Below, piece by piece: positions 37,920 to 45,565 of a stretch of DNA of 64,000 nt (its first letter is position 1; every line of letters starts with the position of its first letter). Both the position numbers and the translations under genes were made by a program. The notes under the pieces are model-generated. The model did no database searches, was not told the DNA's origin, and was given only the letters and a program-made list of their open reading frames with translations. This stretch comes from Thermomonas flagellata (GTDB taxonomy: Bacteria > Pseudomonadota > Gammaproteobacteria > Xanthomonadales > Xanthomonadaceae), in NCBI RefSeq assembly GCF_022419185.1, contig NZ_JAJOZK010000002.1:195104-259103 (forward strand). Direction: 5' to 3'.

Positions 37920-40766
37920 ATGTCCCTGTTCCGTCCCGCCGCGCTCGCCGTCGCCCTCGCCGGCGCGCTCGCCGGCGCCGCCTATGCCCCGGCCACGCGC
38001 GCCGCCACGGCGCCGGCCGCCGCCGCGGTCGACATCCCCTACCAGACCTTCACCCTGCCCAACGGGCTGCGGGTGGTGGTGCACACCGACCGCAAGGCGC
38101 CGATCGTGGCGGTCAACGTCTGGTACCACGTCGGCAGCAAGGACGAGCCGGCCGGGCGCACCGGCTTCGCCCATCTGTTCGAGCACCTGATGTTCAACGG
38201 CAGCGAGAACGCGCCGGGCGAGTTCTTCACCCCGTTCAAGGCGGTCGGTGCCACCAACCAGAACGGCACCACCAATTCCGACCGCACCAACTACTTCGAG
38301 AACGTGCCCACCACCGCGCTGGACATGGCGCTGTGGATGGAGTCCGACCGCATGGGCCACCTGCTCGGCGCGATCGACCAGAAGACCCTGGACGAGCAGC
38401 GCGGCGTGGTCCAGAACGAGAAGCGGCAGGGCGAGAACCAGCCCTACGGCCTGGTCTGGGACACGCTCGGCAAGGCGATGTACCCCAAGGGCCACCCGTA
38501 CCACCACAGCACGATCGGCTCGATGAACGACCTCAACGCGGCCTCGCTGGAGGACGTGAAGACCTGGTTCCGCACCTGGTACGGGCCGAACAACGCGGTG
38601 CTGGTGCTGGCCGGGGACATCGACCTGGCCACCGCCAAGGAGAAGGTTGCCAAGTACTTCGGCGACATCCCGGCCGGGCCGACCATGGCCCAGCCCAAGG
38701 TGGACGTGGCCGCGCACACCACCGACACCCGCGCGACCATGACCGACCGCGTGCCGCAGGCGCGCATCTACCGGCTGTGGAACGTGGCCGAGTTCGGCCA
38801 GCCGGACCTGGACCGCCTGCAGCTGTTCGCGCAGGTGCTCGGCGGCGGCAAGTCCTCGCGCCTGGACCGCCGGCTGGTGCACCAGGACAAGCTGGTGGAC
38901 AACGTCACCGCCGGGGTCAACGGCTCCCAGCTGGGCAGCAATTTCTACGTCATCGCCAGCGTGAAGAAGGGCGTGGATCCGGCCAAGGTCGAGGCCGCGA
39001 TCGATGAGGAGCTCAAGCGCCTGCTCAAGGACGGCCCCAGCGCGGACGAACTGGCGCGCGCGCGCACCACCCTCGAGGCCGGCTGGATCCGCGGCATCGA
39101 GCGCATCGGCGGCTTCGGCGGCAAGGCCGACGTGCTGGCCGAGTGCACCGTCTACACCGGCAACCCCGGCTGCTTCCGCGACAGCTTGAAGACCCTGGCC
39201 GCGGCCACCCCGGCCAGCCTGCGCGCCACCGGCGAGCGCTGGCTCGGCGCCGGCAAGGGCAGCCATACCCTGGTGGTGGTGCCCGGCGAGCGCCAGCCGG
39301 TGGTGGAGGAGCCGGCGGTCACCCCGGCCAAGCTCGCGCTGCCGGCGGTCGATCCCAAGTACAAGACCCTGCCGAGCACGGTCGACCGCAAGGCCGGCCC
39401 GCCGATGCCCAGCCGCTTCCCCGACTTGGTGTTCCCGGCCCAGCAGCACGCCACCCTGCGCAACGGGACGAAGGTGATCCTCGCCGAGCGCCACGACGTG
39501 CCGGTGGTGCAGATGAGCTACGAGTTCCGCGGCGGCAGCGCCGCCGACCCGGCCGGCAAGCCGGGGCTGGCCGCGTTCGCCGCCGGCCTGCTGGACGAGG
39601 GCGCGGGCAAGCTCGACGCGCTGGCGTTCGCCGACCGCGCGCAGGCCCTCGGCGCCAACATCGGCGCCAGCGCCGGCCAGGACAGCAGCAGCGGCTACCT
39701 GTCCGCGCTCAAGCAGAACCTCGAGCCCTCGCTGGCGCTGTACGCCGACATGCTGCGGCGGCCGCGCTTCGACCAGGCCGACATCGACCGCGTGAAGGGC
39801 CAGTGGATCGCCGGCATCCAGCAGGAGAAGGCCAACCCGAACGGGATCGTGCAGCGGGTGCTGCCGGCGCTGGTGTACGGCCCCGGGCATCCCTACGCCG
39901 CGCCGCGCAGCGGCACCGAGGCCTCGATCGCCGCGCTCACCCGCGCCGACCTGCAGGCCTGGCACGCGCAGGCGCTGCGCCCGCAGGACGCGACCCTGGT
40001 GGTGGTCGGCGACACCACGATGAAGGAGATCCTGCCGCTGCTGGAGAAGTACTTCGGCGACTGGCTGGCGCCCGCCGCGGCGACCACCGCCAGCATCCCG
40101 CCTGCGCCCGCGCAGGCCAAGCCGCGGGTGTTCCTGATCGACCAGCCGGGCGCGGTGCAGGCGACCATCGTCGCCGCCAAGCCGCTGCCGCCCAGCACCG
40201 ACCCGAAGACGGTCGAGTACGACATGGCCAACATGGTGATCGGCGGCGACTTCACCGCGCGCCTGAACATGAACCTGCGCGAGGACAAGCACTGGTCCTA
40301 CGGCGCCCGCAGCGGCGCCGGCGGCGCGGTCGGCCCGCGCCTGTGGACGGCCTCGGCCCCGGTGCAGATCGACAAGACCGGCGAGGCGATGGCCGAGATG
40401 CAGCGCGAGATCGCCGACTATGCCAGCGGCAAGCGCCCGGCCAGTGCGGACGAGGTCGAGGGCATGGAGAAGATCCTGACCCTGAGCCTGCCCGGCGCCT
40501 ACGAGACCGCCGCCGCGGTGATGAACACCATCGCCAGCAACGCCCTGTACGGCCGCCCGGACGACTACGTGCTGCAGCGCAAGGCGCAGATCGAGGCGAT
40601 GACCCCGGCGCAGGTGAATGCCGCCGCCAAGGCCCTCGCCCCCGATGGCCTGACCTGGGTGGTGGTCGGCGACCTGTCCAAGACCGCCGGCCCGGTGCGT
40701 GCGCTCAACCTGGGCGAGGTGCAGGTGATCGACGCCGACGGCAGGCCGGTCGCCGCCAAGCCGTGA
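37920..40766 (+). CDS. M16 family zinc metallopeptidase (two-domain, periplasmic)
   Basis: A 948-residue protein with signal peptide (AALAVALAGALAGAAYA). The N-terminal M16 domain has the inverted zinc motif HLFEH (85-89) and the distal Glu of RGVVQNEKRQGEN; the second M16 half (from about 500) starts NGTKVILAERHDVPVVQMSYEF and lacks HxxEH, as usual for the non-catalytic half. Such proteins degrade peptides in the periplasm, like pitrilysin. Length is typical for the duplicated form. It is followed by a strong hairpin. Confidence 0.93.
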   Translation: MSLFRPAALAVALAGALAGAAYAPATRAATAPAAAAVDIPYQTFTLPNGLRVVVHTDRKAPIVAVNVWYHVGSKDEPAGRTGFAHLFEHLMFNGSENAPGEFFTPFKAVGATNQNGTTNSDRTNYFENVPTTALDMALWMESDRMGHLLGAIDQKTLDEQRGVVQNEKRQGENQPYGLVWDTLGKAMYPKGHPYHHSTIGSMNDLNAASLEDVKTWFRTWYGPNNAVLVLAGDIDLATAKEKVAKYFGDIPAGPTMAQPKVDVAAHTTDTRATMTDRVPQARIYRLWNVAEFGQPDLDRLQLFAQVLGGGKSSRLDRRLVHQDKLVDNVTAGVNGSQLGSNFYVIASVKKGVDPAKVEAAIDEELKRLLKDGPSADELARARTTLEAGWIRGIERIGGFGGKADVLAECTVYTGNPGCFRDSLKTLAAATPASLRATGERWLGAGKGSHTLVVVPGERQPVVEEPAVTPAKLALPAVDPKYKTLPSTVDRKAGPPMPSRFPDLVFPAQQHATLRNGTKVILAERHDVPVVQMSYEFRGGSAADPAGKPGLAAFAAGLLDEGAGKLDALAFADRAQALGANIGASAGQDSSSGYLSALKQNLEPSLALYADMLRRPRFDQADIDRVKGQWIAGIQQEKANPNGIVQRVLPALVYGPGHPYAAPRSGTEASIAALTRADLQAWHAQALRPQDATLVVVGDTTMKEILPLLEKYFGDWLAPAAATTASIPPAPAQAKPRVFLIDQPGAVQATIVAAKPLPPSTDPKTVEYDMANMVIGGDFTARLNMNLREDKHWSYGARSGAGGAVGPRLWTASAPVQIDKTGEAMAEMQREIADYASGKRPASADEVEGMEKILTLSLPGAYETAAAVMNTIASNALYGRPDDYVLQRKAQIEAMTPAQVNAAAKALAPDGLTWVVVGDLSKTAGPVRALNLGEVQVIDADGRPVAAKP

Positions 40767-40773
40767 CGCGGGC

Positions 40774-40801
40774 GACGCGGCCGCCGTGCGGCGGCCGCGT
40801 C
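40774..40801 (+). terminator. Terminator-like hairpin after the M16 peptidase gene
   Basis: A perfect 12-bp stem GACGCGGCCGCC / GGCGGCCGCGTC with loop GTGC, 8 nt after the stop codon. No T tract follows, so it could be a terminator needing other factors or a 3'-end stabiliser. Confidence 0.5.
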
Positions 40802-40871
40802 CTGCGGCTGCGCGAGGGTTCAGCCCGCGCCGGCCACACTGGCGGCCCGCGTCCGCCCGGAGCCTCAGCAC

Positions 40872-41198
40872 ATGCGCCGATCCCTCCGCCTGCTGCCCGT
40901 GCCGCTGCTGCTGGCCGTTTCGGCCTGCACCTTCGTGCATCTGGCCCCGGACGCGGCGCGGGTGCGCGTGCTCGGCGCCGCCCCGGCCGGCTGCCTCCCG
41001 CGCGGGGAGGCCAAGGTCTCGGTCCAGGACCGGGTACTGTACTACCGCCGCAGCGAACTGCAGGTGCGCGACGAGCTGGAGACCCTGGCGCGCAACGCCG
41101 CCCCCGGCGCCGGTGCGGACGCTATCAGCCCGCTCGGGCCCCCGGAGGACGGGCGCCAGCGCTGGGCGCTGTGGCGCTGCGGCGCGGGACCTGGCTGA
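40872..41198 (+). CDS. DUF4156 family small lipoprotein
   Basis: A 108-residue protein with signal and lipobox (LLAVSAC). The core AARVRVLGAAPAGCLPRGE and the LQVRDELETLARNAAPGAGADAI helix match the DUF4156/RcsF-like lipoprotein pattern, including the conserved Cys pair (Cys41 region and the terminal WRC). The function is unknown. It lies 91 bp upstream of oleA on the same strand. Confidence 0.8.
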   Translation: MRRSLRLLPVPLLLAVSACTFVHLAPDAARVRVLGAAPAGCLPRGEAKVSVQDRVLYYRRSELQVRDELETLARNAAPGAGADAISPLGPPEDGRQRWALWRCGAGPG

Positions 41199-41288
41199 AC
41201 AGGGCGCCCCCTACGCCGGCGTACTGAGGCGAAAACCGCTATGCTGTGCGGTTCCGGCGCCTTGCGCCTGCTTCCGTGAGCCCGCTCC

Positions 41289-42305
41289 ATGCTGTTCCAT
41301 CACGTCGCCATCGCCGGTCTGGCCCATATCGATGCCCCGCGCCGGCTGACCACCGAGGAGATCAACGCGCGCCTGAAGCCGACCCTCGACCGCCTCGGCA
41401 TCCGGGTGGACGTGCTCGGCGACATCGCCGGGGTGCAGGCGCGGCGGCTGTGGGACGGTGACGTGCAGGCCTCCGACGCCGCCACCCTGGCCGGGGTGAA
41501 GGCGCTGGCCGACGCCGGGATCGCCCCGGAGCGGGTCGGCCTGCTGGTCAACACCTCGGTCAGCCGCGACTACCTGGAGCCGTCCACCGCCTCGATCGTG
41601 AGCGGCAACCTCGGCCTGCCCGACACCTGCCAGAACTTCGACGTGGCCAATGCCTGCCTGGCCTTCATCAACGGCATGGACATCGCCGCGCGCATGATCG
41701 AGCGCGGCGAGATCGAGTACGCCCTGATCGTGGACGGGGAGACCGCCAACCTCGCCTACGAGAAGACGATCGAGCGCATGACCCGCGCCGACGTCACCGA
41801 GGAGGACTTCAAGAACGAGCTGGCCACGCTCACCCTCGGCTCCGGCGCTGCCGCGATGGTGCTGGCGCGCGCCGAGCTGGCCCCGGGCGCGCCGCGCTAC
41901 AAGGGCGGCGTCACCCGCGCCGCGACCGAGTGGAACAAGCTCTGCCGCGGTAATCTCGACGGCATGATCACCGATACCCGCCTGCTGCTGGTGGAGGGCA
42001 TCAAGTTGGCGACCAAGACCTTCGAGGTCGCCAAGCAGAAGCTCGGCTGGGCGGTGCACGAGCTGGACGAGTTCGTGATCCACCAGGTCAGCAAGGTGCA
42101 CACCGCCGCCTTCACCAAGGCGATGGGCATCGACCCGCGCAAGGTCATGACCATCTTCGGCGAGCACGGCAACATCGGCCCGGCCAGCGTGCCGATCGTG
42201 CTGTCCAAGCTGCGCGAGATGGGCCGCCTGCAGAAGGGCAAGCGGATCGCCCTGCTGGGCATCGGTTCCGGCCTGAACTGCTCGATGGCCGAAGTGGTCT
42301 GGTGA
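41289..42305 (+). CDS. oleA: OleA, acyl-CoA condensing thiolase-like enzyme
   Basis: A 338-residue thiolase-fold enzyme that joins two fatty acyl-CoAs head-to-head (non-decarboxylative Claisen) into a beta-keto acid, first step of long-chain olefin synthesis. Cys123 (DVANACLAF), Glu97 (SRDYLEPST), His265 (FVIHQVSK) and Asn295 (GEHGNIGP) stand exactly 20 positions before Xanthomonas campestris OleA Cys143, Glu117, His285 and Asn315 as I recall them. The difference is only in the N-terminal start. All catalytic residues are intact. Confidence 0.96.
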   Translation: MLFHHVAIAGLAHIDAPRRLTTEEINARLKPTLDRLGIRVDVLGDIAGVQARRLWDGDVQASDAATLAGVKALADAGIAPERVGLLVNTSVSRDYLEPSTASIVSGNLGLPDTCQNFDVANACLAFINGMDIAARMIERGEIEYALIVDGETANLAYEKTIERMTRADVTEEDFKNELATLTLGSGAAAMVLARAELAPGAPRYKGGVTRAATEWNKLCRGNLDGMITDTRLLLVEGIKLATKTFEVAKQKLGWAVHELDEFVIHQVSKVHTAAFTKAMGIDPRKVMTIFGEHGNIGPASVPIVLSKLREMGRLQKGKRIALLGIGSGLNCSMAEVVW

Positions 42306-42398
42306 GGCGGCCGCCGGGATCGGCCGGCGCGCCGAGGGCCTGCATGCCGCACTGACCGTCCCCCGCGGTCGCAGGACTGCGGCGCCCCGGACACCCAC

Positions 42399-43502
42399 GT
42401 GGGCGGTCCGTGGCGGGACGCGGACGACTTCGCCGAGGCGCTGCTGGAGGCGCTGGTGGCCGCCGACCGCGCGCTCGGCAGCCGCGTCATGGGCGACGCG
42501 GTGCGCACGCTGGCGCTGCTCGAACTCGGGCCGCGCGCCTGGCTGCGCGCCTCGCAGGCCTGGCATGCCGCCCTGCAGCGGCAGCCGGCGGTGGCGCCTG
42601 CCGCGCAGGCGCCGCCCGCAGAGGACACGGGTGTGGCGGACGCAGCCGCATGGCCGGCGGTCCTGGGGCAGGGCGAGGCCGCCGGCGTGCACTGGCGCGA
42701 GTTGCCGGACCTGGCCGCGCTGGCGGAGGAGGGCGCGCGCATGCGGCACTGCGTCGGCAGCCTGGGCTATGCCCAGGCCTGCCGCCTACGCGGGCACCGC
42801 ATCGTGCATCTGCACCATGCCGCCCGCGACGTGCGCGCGACCGCGCAATTCGCGCCTGAGCCCATGGGGGAGGGCGAGATCCGCTGGTCGCTGGCGCAGC
42901 TGCGCGGTGTGCGCAACAGCGCGGCGGACGATGCGCTGGCGGAGGCGGCGGATGGCCTATTGCAATGGCTCAATTCCCCCGCGGCAGCGGCGGCCAGCCG
43001 CGCCGCGCTGGCGGCGGCCAAGATCGCGGCGGAGCGCGACGCCTCCCGGTGCCGGCGGCCGGCGGTGCAGGCGGAACGGCGCCGCCCTGCGCCGCTGGAT
43101 GCCGCCAGCCAGGCCCTGCTCGCGCGCCTGCTGCCGCGCCTGCGCGCGCAGGTGCTGGCGCCTTGCGCGCTGCCGCTGGACTGGGACTGCCGGATGGTGG
43201 GGTTCGAACACCTCGGGCTGACCGCCGAGGCGTTCGCCCCGGGCCAGGCGCTGACCCTGGCGGCGGTGGCGGAGGAGGATCCGTTCGATCCGTGTGCCGT
43301 GCGGCTGTATCACGATGGCCGCCAGGTCGGCTGGGTCACGCGCGGGCGCGCGGCAGGCGTGCAGGCCCATCTGCGCGCGGGCCGGCGGCTCATCGCGCGG
43401 GTGCGCGCGGTGCAGCCGGCGCCGGGTGTGGACGCGCCGCTGGCGGTGTGGATCCGGATCGCAGCGGAGGATCCCGCGCCCCCGCCTACAATGCACGGAT
43501 GA
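42399..43502 (+). CDS. PcfJ-like/HIRAN-like domain protein between oleA and oleB
   Basis: A 367-residue protein starting at GTG (an ATG at 42489 is possible). The middle has the PcfJ-like pattern ALAEEGARMRHCVGSLGYAQAC...GHRIVHL...ATAQF...SLAQLRGVRNS (about 106-180). The C-terminal part (about 265-350) looks like a HIRAN domain: MVGFEHLG, VAEEDPFDPCAVRLYHDGRQVGWVTRG and RLIARVRAV. HIRAN domains bind DNA ends in Rad5-type proteins, but the role of stand-alone bacterial forms is unknown. Its TGA overlaps the oleB ATG, so it is coupled to oleB although nothing links it to olefin chemistry. Confidence 0.75.
   Translation: MGGPWRDADDFAEALLEALVAADRALGSRVMGDAVRTLALLELGPRAWLRASQAWHAALQRQPAVAPAAQAPPAEDTGVADAAAWPAVLGQGEAAGVHWRELPDLAALAEEGARMRHCVGSLGYAQACRLRGHRIVHLHHAARDVRATAQFAPEPMGEGEIRWSLAQLRGVRNSAADDALAEAADGLLQWLNSPAAAAASRAALAAAKIAAERDASRCRRPAVQAERRRPAPLDAASQALLARLLPRLRAQVLAPCALPLDWDCRMVGFEHLGLTAEAFAPGQALTLAAVAEEDPFDPCAVRLYHDGRQVGWVTRGRAAGVQAHLRAGRRLIARVRAVQPAPGVDAPLAVWIRIAAEDPAPPPTMHG
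43487..43492 (+). promoter_or_regulatory. -10 box of internal leaderless promoter for oleB
   Basis: TACAAT ends 6 nt before the oleB ATG, inside the 3' end of the HIRAN-like gene. Confidence 0.5.
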
Positions 43503-44401
43503 CGCGCCCCGACTATCCGTTCACCCCGCAGCGCTTCACGGTCCGCCCCGGCATCGGCCTGTCCTTCCTCGACGAGGGCCCGCGCGACGGCGAGGTGGTG
43601 CTGATGCTGCACGGCAATCCGTCGTGGAGCTACTACTGGCGGCATCTGGTGCTGGGCCTGCGCGACCGCTACCGCTGCGTCGTGCCCGACCACGTCGGCA
43701 TGGGCCTGTCCGACCGCCCGGACGATGCCCCGCACGCCGTGCCGCGCTACGACTACACCCTGCAGTCGCGGATCGACGACCTCGACGCCCTGCTGCGCCA
43801 CCTGCGCATCGACGGCCCGCTGACCCTGGCGGTGCACGACTGGGGCGGCGGCATCGGCTTCGGTTGGGCGCTGCGCGATCCCGCGCGCGTGCGCCGGCTG
43901 GTGATCACCAACACCGGCGCGTTCCCGCTGCCGGCGGGCAAGCGCTTCCCGCGCCGGCTGGCGCTCGGCCGCGACTCCCGCCTCGGCGGCTGGTTGATCC
44001 GCCGCTACAACCTGTTCGCGCGCGGCGCCGCCCACTTCGGCACCACCCGCCGCCTGCCGCGCGCCGTGCGCGCGGCCTATGCCGACGTGTACGCCGGCTG
44101 GGACAATGCCATCGCCACCCTGCGCTTCATGCAGGACATCCCGCTGCGCGCGGACGACCGCGCGATGCCGCTGGTGCAGGCGATGGCCGCGGCGCTGCCC
44201 GGCTATGCCGACCGCCCCGCCCTGATCGGCTGGGGCCTGCGCGACTTCGTGTTCGACCGCCACTTCCTCGACGGCTTCCGCCGCGCCCTGCCGAACGCCG
44301 AGGTGCACGCCTACCCGCACGCCGGGCACTACGTGCTGGAGGACACCCACGAAGTGCTGGTGCCGCGCATCCGCGCGTTCCTGGACGGGCATCCGGTGTG
44401 A
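43499..44401 (+). CDS. oleB: OleB, beta-lactone decarboxylase (alpha/beta hydrolase)
   Basis: A 300-residue haloalkane-dehalogenase-like hydrolase. The nucleophile is Asp114 in AVHDWGGGIGF, the same number as in Xanthomonas OleB, with oxyanion segment LHGNPSWSYYWRHL and the terminal His of HAGHYVLED. OleB converts the cis-beta-lactone made by OleC to a cis-olefin plus CO2. It is not fused to OleC, as in other Xanthomonadaceae. The CRISPR-Cas block begins less than 600 bp downstream. Confidence 0.95.
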   Translation: MTRPDYPFTPQRFTVRPGIGLSFLDEGPRDGEVVLMLHGNPSWSYYWRHLVLGLRDRYRCVVPDHVGMGLSDRPDDAPHAVPRYDYTLQSRIDDLDALLRHLRIDGPLTLAVHDWGGGIGFGWALRDPARVRRLVITNTGAFPLPAGKRFPRRLALGRDSRLGGWLIRRYNLFARGAAHFGTTRRLPRAVRAAYADVYAGWDNAIATLRFMQDIPLRADDRAMPLVQAMAAALPGYADRPALIGWGLRDFVFDRHFLDGFRRALPNAEVHAYPHAGHYVLEDTHEVLVPRIRAFLDGHPV

Positions 44402-44420
44402 GCCGCAGCCCCGCGGGCAG

Positions 44421-44672
44421 TCACGGCGCGTCGTCTGCCTCGTCGTTTTGCGCGCCGTGCCGCCGGTGCCAGGTCAGCCAGCGGTACGCCTTCAGCGCCC
44501 ACGGCTTGCCGAGACCGGCGCCGATCCCGACCGCGATCGAACCCCCGACGATCAGCAGCACCAGCGCCGCCGCCCACCACCACGCATCGAACCGGGCGAC
44601 CAGCAGCAGCGCCAGCAGGACGCCGGCCATCGTCAGCATGTAGCCGATCCACTGGAACAGCATTCCGAACAT
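44421..44672 (-). CDS. Small hypothetical membrane protein
   Basis: An 83-residue protein, convergent with oleB. A GGGAGG ribosome site precedes the ATG. It has two TM helices (MLFQWIGYMLTMAGVLLALLLVARF; WWWAAALVLLIVGGSIAVGIGAGLG) and a basic-then-acidic tail (RWLTWHRRHGAQNDEADDAP). No family was recognised. It is the last chromosomal-looking gene before the CRISPR array. Confidence 0.7.
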   Translation of the reverse strand: MFGMLFQWIGYMLTMAGVLLALLLVARFDAWWWAAALVLLIVGGSIAVGIGAGLGKPWALKAYRWLTWHRRHGAQNDEADDAP

Positions 44673-44965
44673 GTGCGCCTCCCTCGTATGGGCCGCTGTG
44701 ACCCCGTGTGCGCGCATGATGCGATGCCGCGGCGTCGAGGGGGCGCGAGCCCCAGGCAGGCTTGGCAGCGGGAGAGGGAGAGGCGGAAGGCGTTGCGACG
44801 CGGGAAGAGCCGACGCGAGCCGCGGCCCCGCAGCGGTCATGGCGCGGCGCGCGGTTGGTCTTGTGCCAGGCAAGCTGCCGGGCCGGAAGGGGCGATCTCC
44901 TGTGCGTGTGCGCTGGGCAGACCTCCCGCATGAAGCCGCGCCTATATCCAGGTCAACCCGCCGCG
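44673..44965. other. Non-coding stretch at the leader-distal (trailer) end of the CRISPR array
   Basis: About 290 bp between the small membrane gene and the first CRISPR repeat. I see no convincing ORF, IS end or att-like duplication. A weak repeat-like string at 44890-44922 was considered and rejected. This stretch should hold the left boundary of the CRISPR-Cas insertion. Confidence 0.6.
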
Positions 44966-45005
44966 GGTCGATCCCCGCGTGCGCGGGGGAGACGTAGAGG
45001 ACGCC

Positions 45006-45122
45006 ATGGCCGACATCGCGGTGGTGTTCCACTGGCCGCCGGCAGCGATGGACGGCATGTTCCTCGATGAACTGATGGCATGGCGGGAGCGTGCCCGCGA
45101 GCGGCATGAGGCGTCGGAATGA
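45006..45122 (+). CDS. GpE-family phage tail protein (P2 gpE/E'-like)
   Basis: A 38-residue protein, MADIAVVFHWPPAAMDGMF then LDELMAWRERARERHEASE. The VFHWPP...L.EL..WRERA pattern and length of about 39 match Pfam-type Phage_P2_GpE, the tail-assembly protein encoded just upstream of the tape-measure gene (in P2 made by a -1 frameshift from gene E). The gene is complete but outside any tail operon. Confidence 0.8.
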   Translation: MADIAVVFHWPPAAMDGMFLDELMAWRERARERHEASE

Positions 45123-45137
45123 TGGTAGGATCGAATC

Positions 45138-45371
45138 ATGGACGCGCTGGTCTTTCTGGTGGTGGTGATGCTCGCCGTAGGCGTGCACTCAGCGCTCAAC
45201 GGCGTGATCAAGCCCCTGGTCGACCGCGCCTATCCCGTGGAGGCCACTCCCCCGCCGCTGCCGCCGACCCCGGCGGCCGTGGCGGTGAGCCGCCGCAGGC
45301 GTCGCCGCATCTGGTTCTGGCTTGCCGTGTGGATCCTGGTCGGCAACCTCATGCAGTTCGTCCCGTTCTGA
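45138..45371 (+). CDS. Small membrane protein in the phage fragment
   Basis: A 77-residue protein with two TM segments (ALVFLVVVMLAVGVHSALNG; IWFWLAVWILVGNLMQFV) separated by a Pro-rich stretch and an RRRRRRI basic patch. A GGTAGGA ribosome site precedes the ATG. It lies between the gpE-like and tape-measure starts, where some P2-like phages carry an extra ORF. The function is unknown. Confidence 0.6.
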   Translation: MDALVFLVVVMLAVGVHSALNGVIKPLVDRAYPVEATPPPLPPTPAAVAVSRRRRRRIWFWLAVWILVGNLMQFVPF

Positions 45372-45398
45372 CGCTGGCGCGGCCGGCAGAGGCCGGCC

Positions 45399-45565
45399 AT
45401 GGCTGACACCCTGCGTTTACAGGTCATCCTGGACCTGGTGGATCGGGCGGGGGCCAAGCTCCGCGCCATCACCGGCGGGAGCCACACCGCCGACAAGGCC
45501 ATGGCCGCGCTGCAGGACAGGCTGCGCGGGTTGCAGGCCCAGCAGCAGCAGATCGCCCGGCATCG
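45399..45565 (+). pseudogene. Truncated phage tail tape-measure protein (P2 gpT-like), first 56 codons
   Basis: The translation MADTLRLQVILDLVDRAGAK, then LRAITGGSHTADKAMAALQD, matches the N-terminus of P2-type tape-measure proteins (L-R-L-Q-V-I-L...VD...LRAI.G). The normal protein is many hundreds of residues long, but here the frame enters the CRISPR repeat at 45566 and stops soon after, so the gene is broken exactly at the repeat edge. Confidence 0.78.

Larger units (their letters stand above)
44994..45565 (+). mobile_element. P2-like phage tail-module fragment lying between two CRISPR repeats
   Basis: A 572-bp block bounded at base precision by two perfect CRISPR repeats (44966-44993 and 45566-45593). 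It reads, on the plus strand, as contiguous tail-module DNA of a P2-like myophage: gpE-like gene, small membrane ORF, start of the tape-measure gene. The tape-measure reading frame runs straight into the repeat. No phage att site, integrase or IS end is present. It may be a giant spacer, a recombination product, or a phage remnant. Confidence 0.85.

Noticed and set aside
37122-40940. A 1272-codon open frame antisense to the M16 peptidase gene
   Set aside because: It is a by-product of extreme GC codon bias; only its C-terminal 233 codons (the SDR) have family motifs and a proper start.
44890-44922. A repeat-like string GGGCGATCTCC...GGGCAGAC left of the first repeat
   Set aside because: It needs several gaps and is not in register with the 61-bp period; in GC-rich DNA this similarity is likely by chance.
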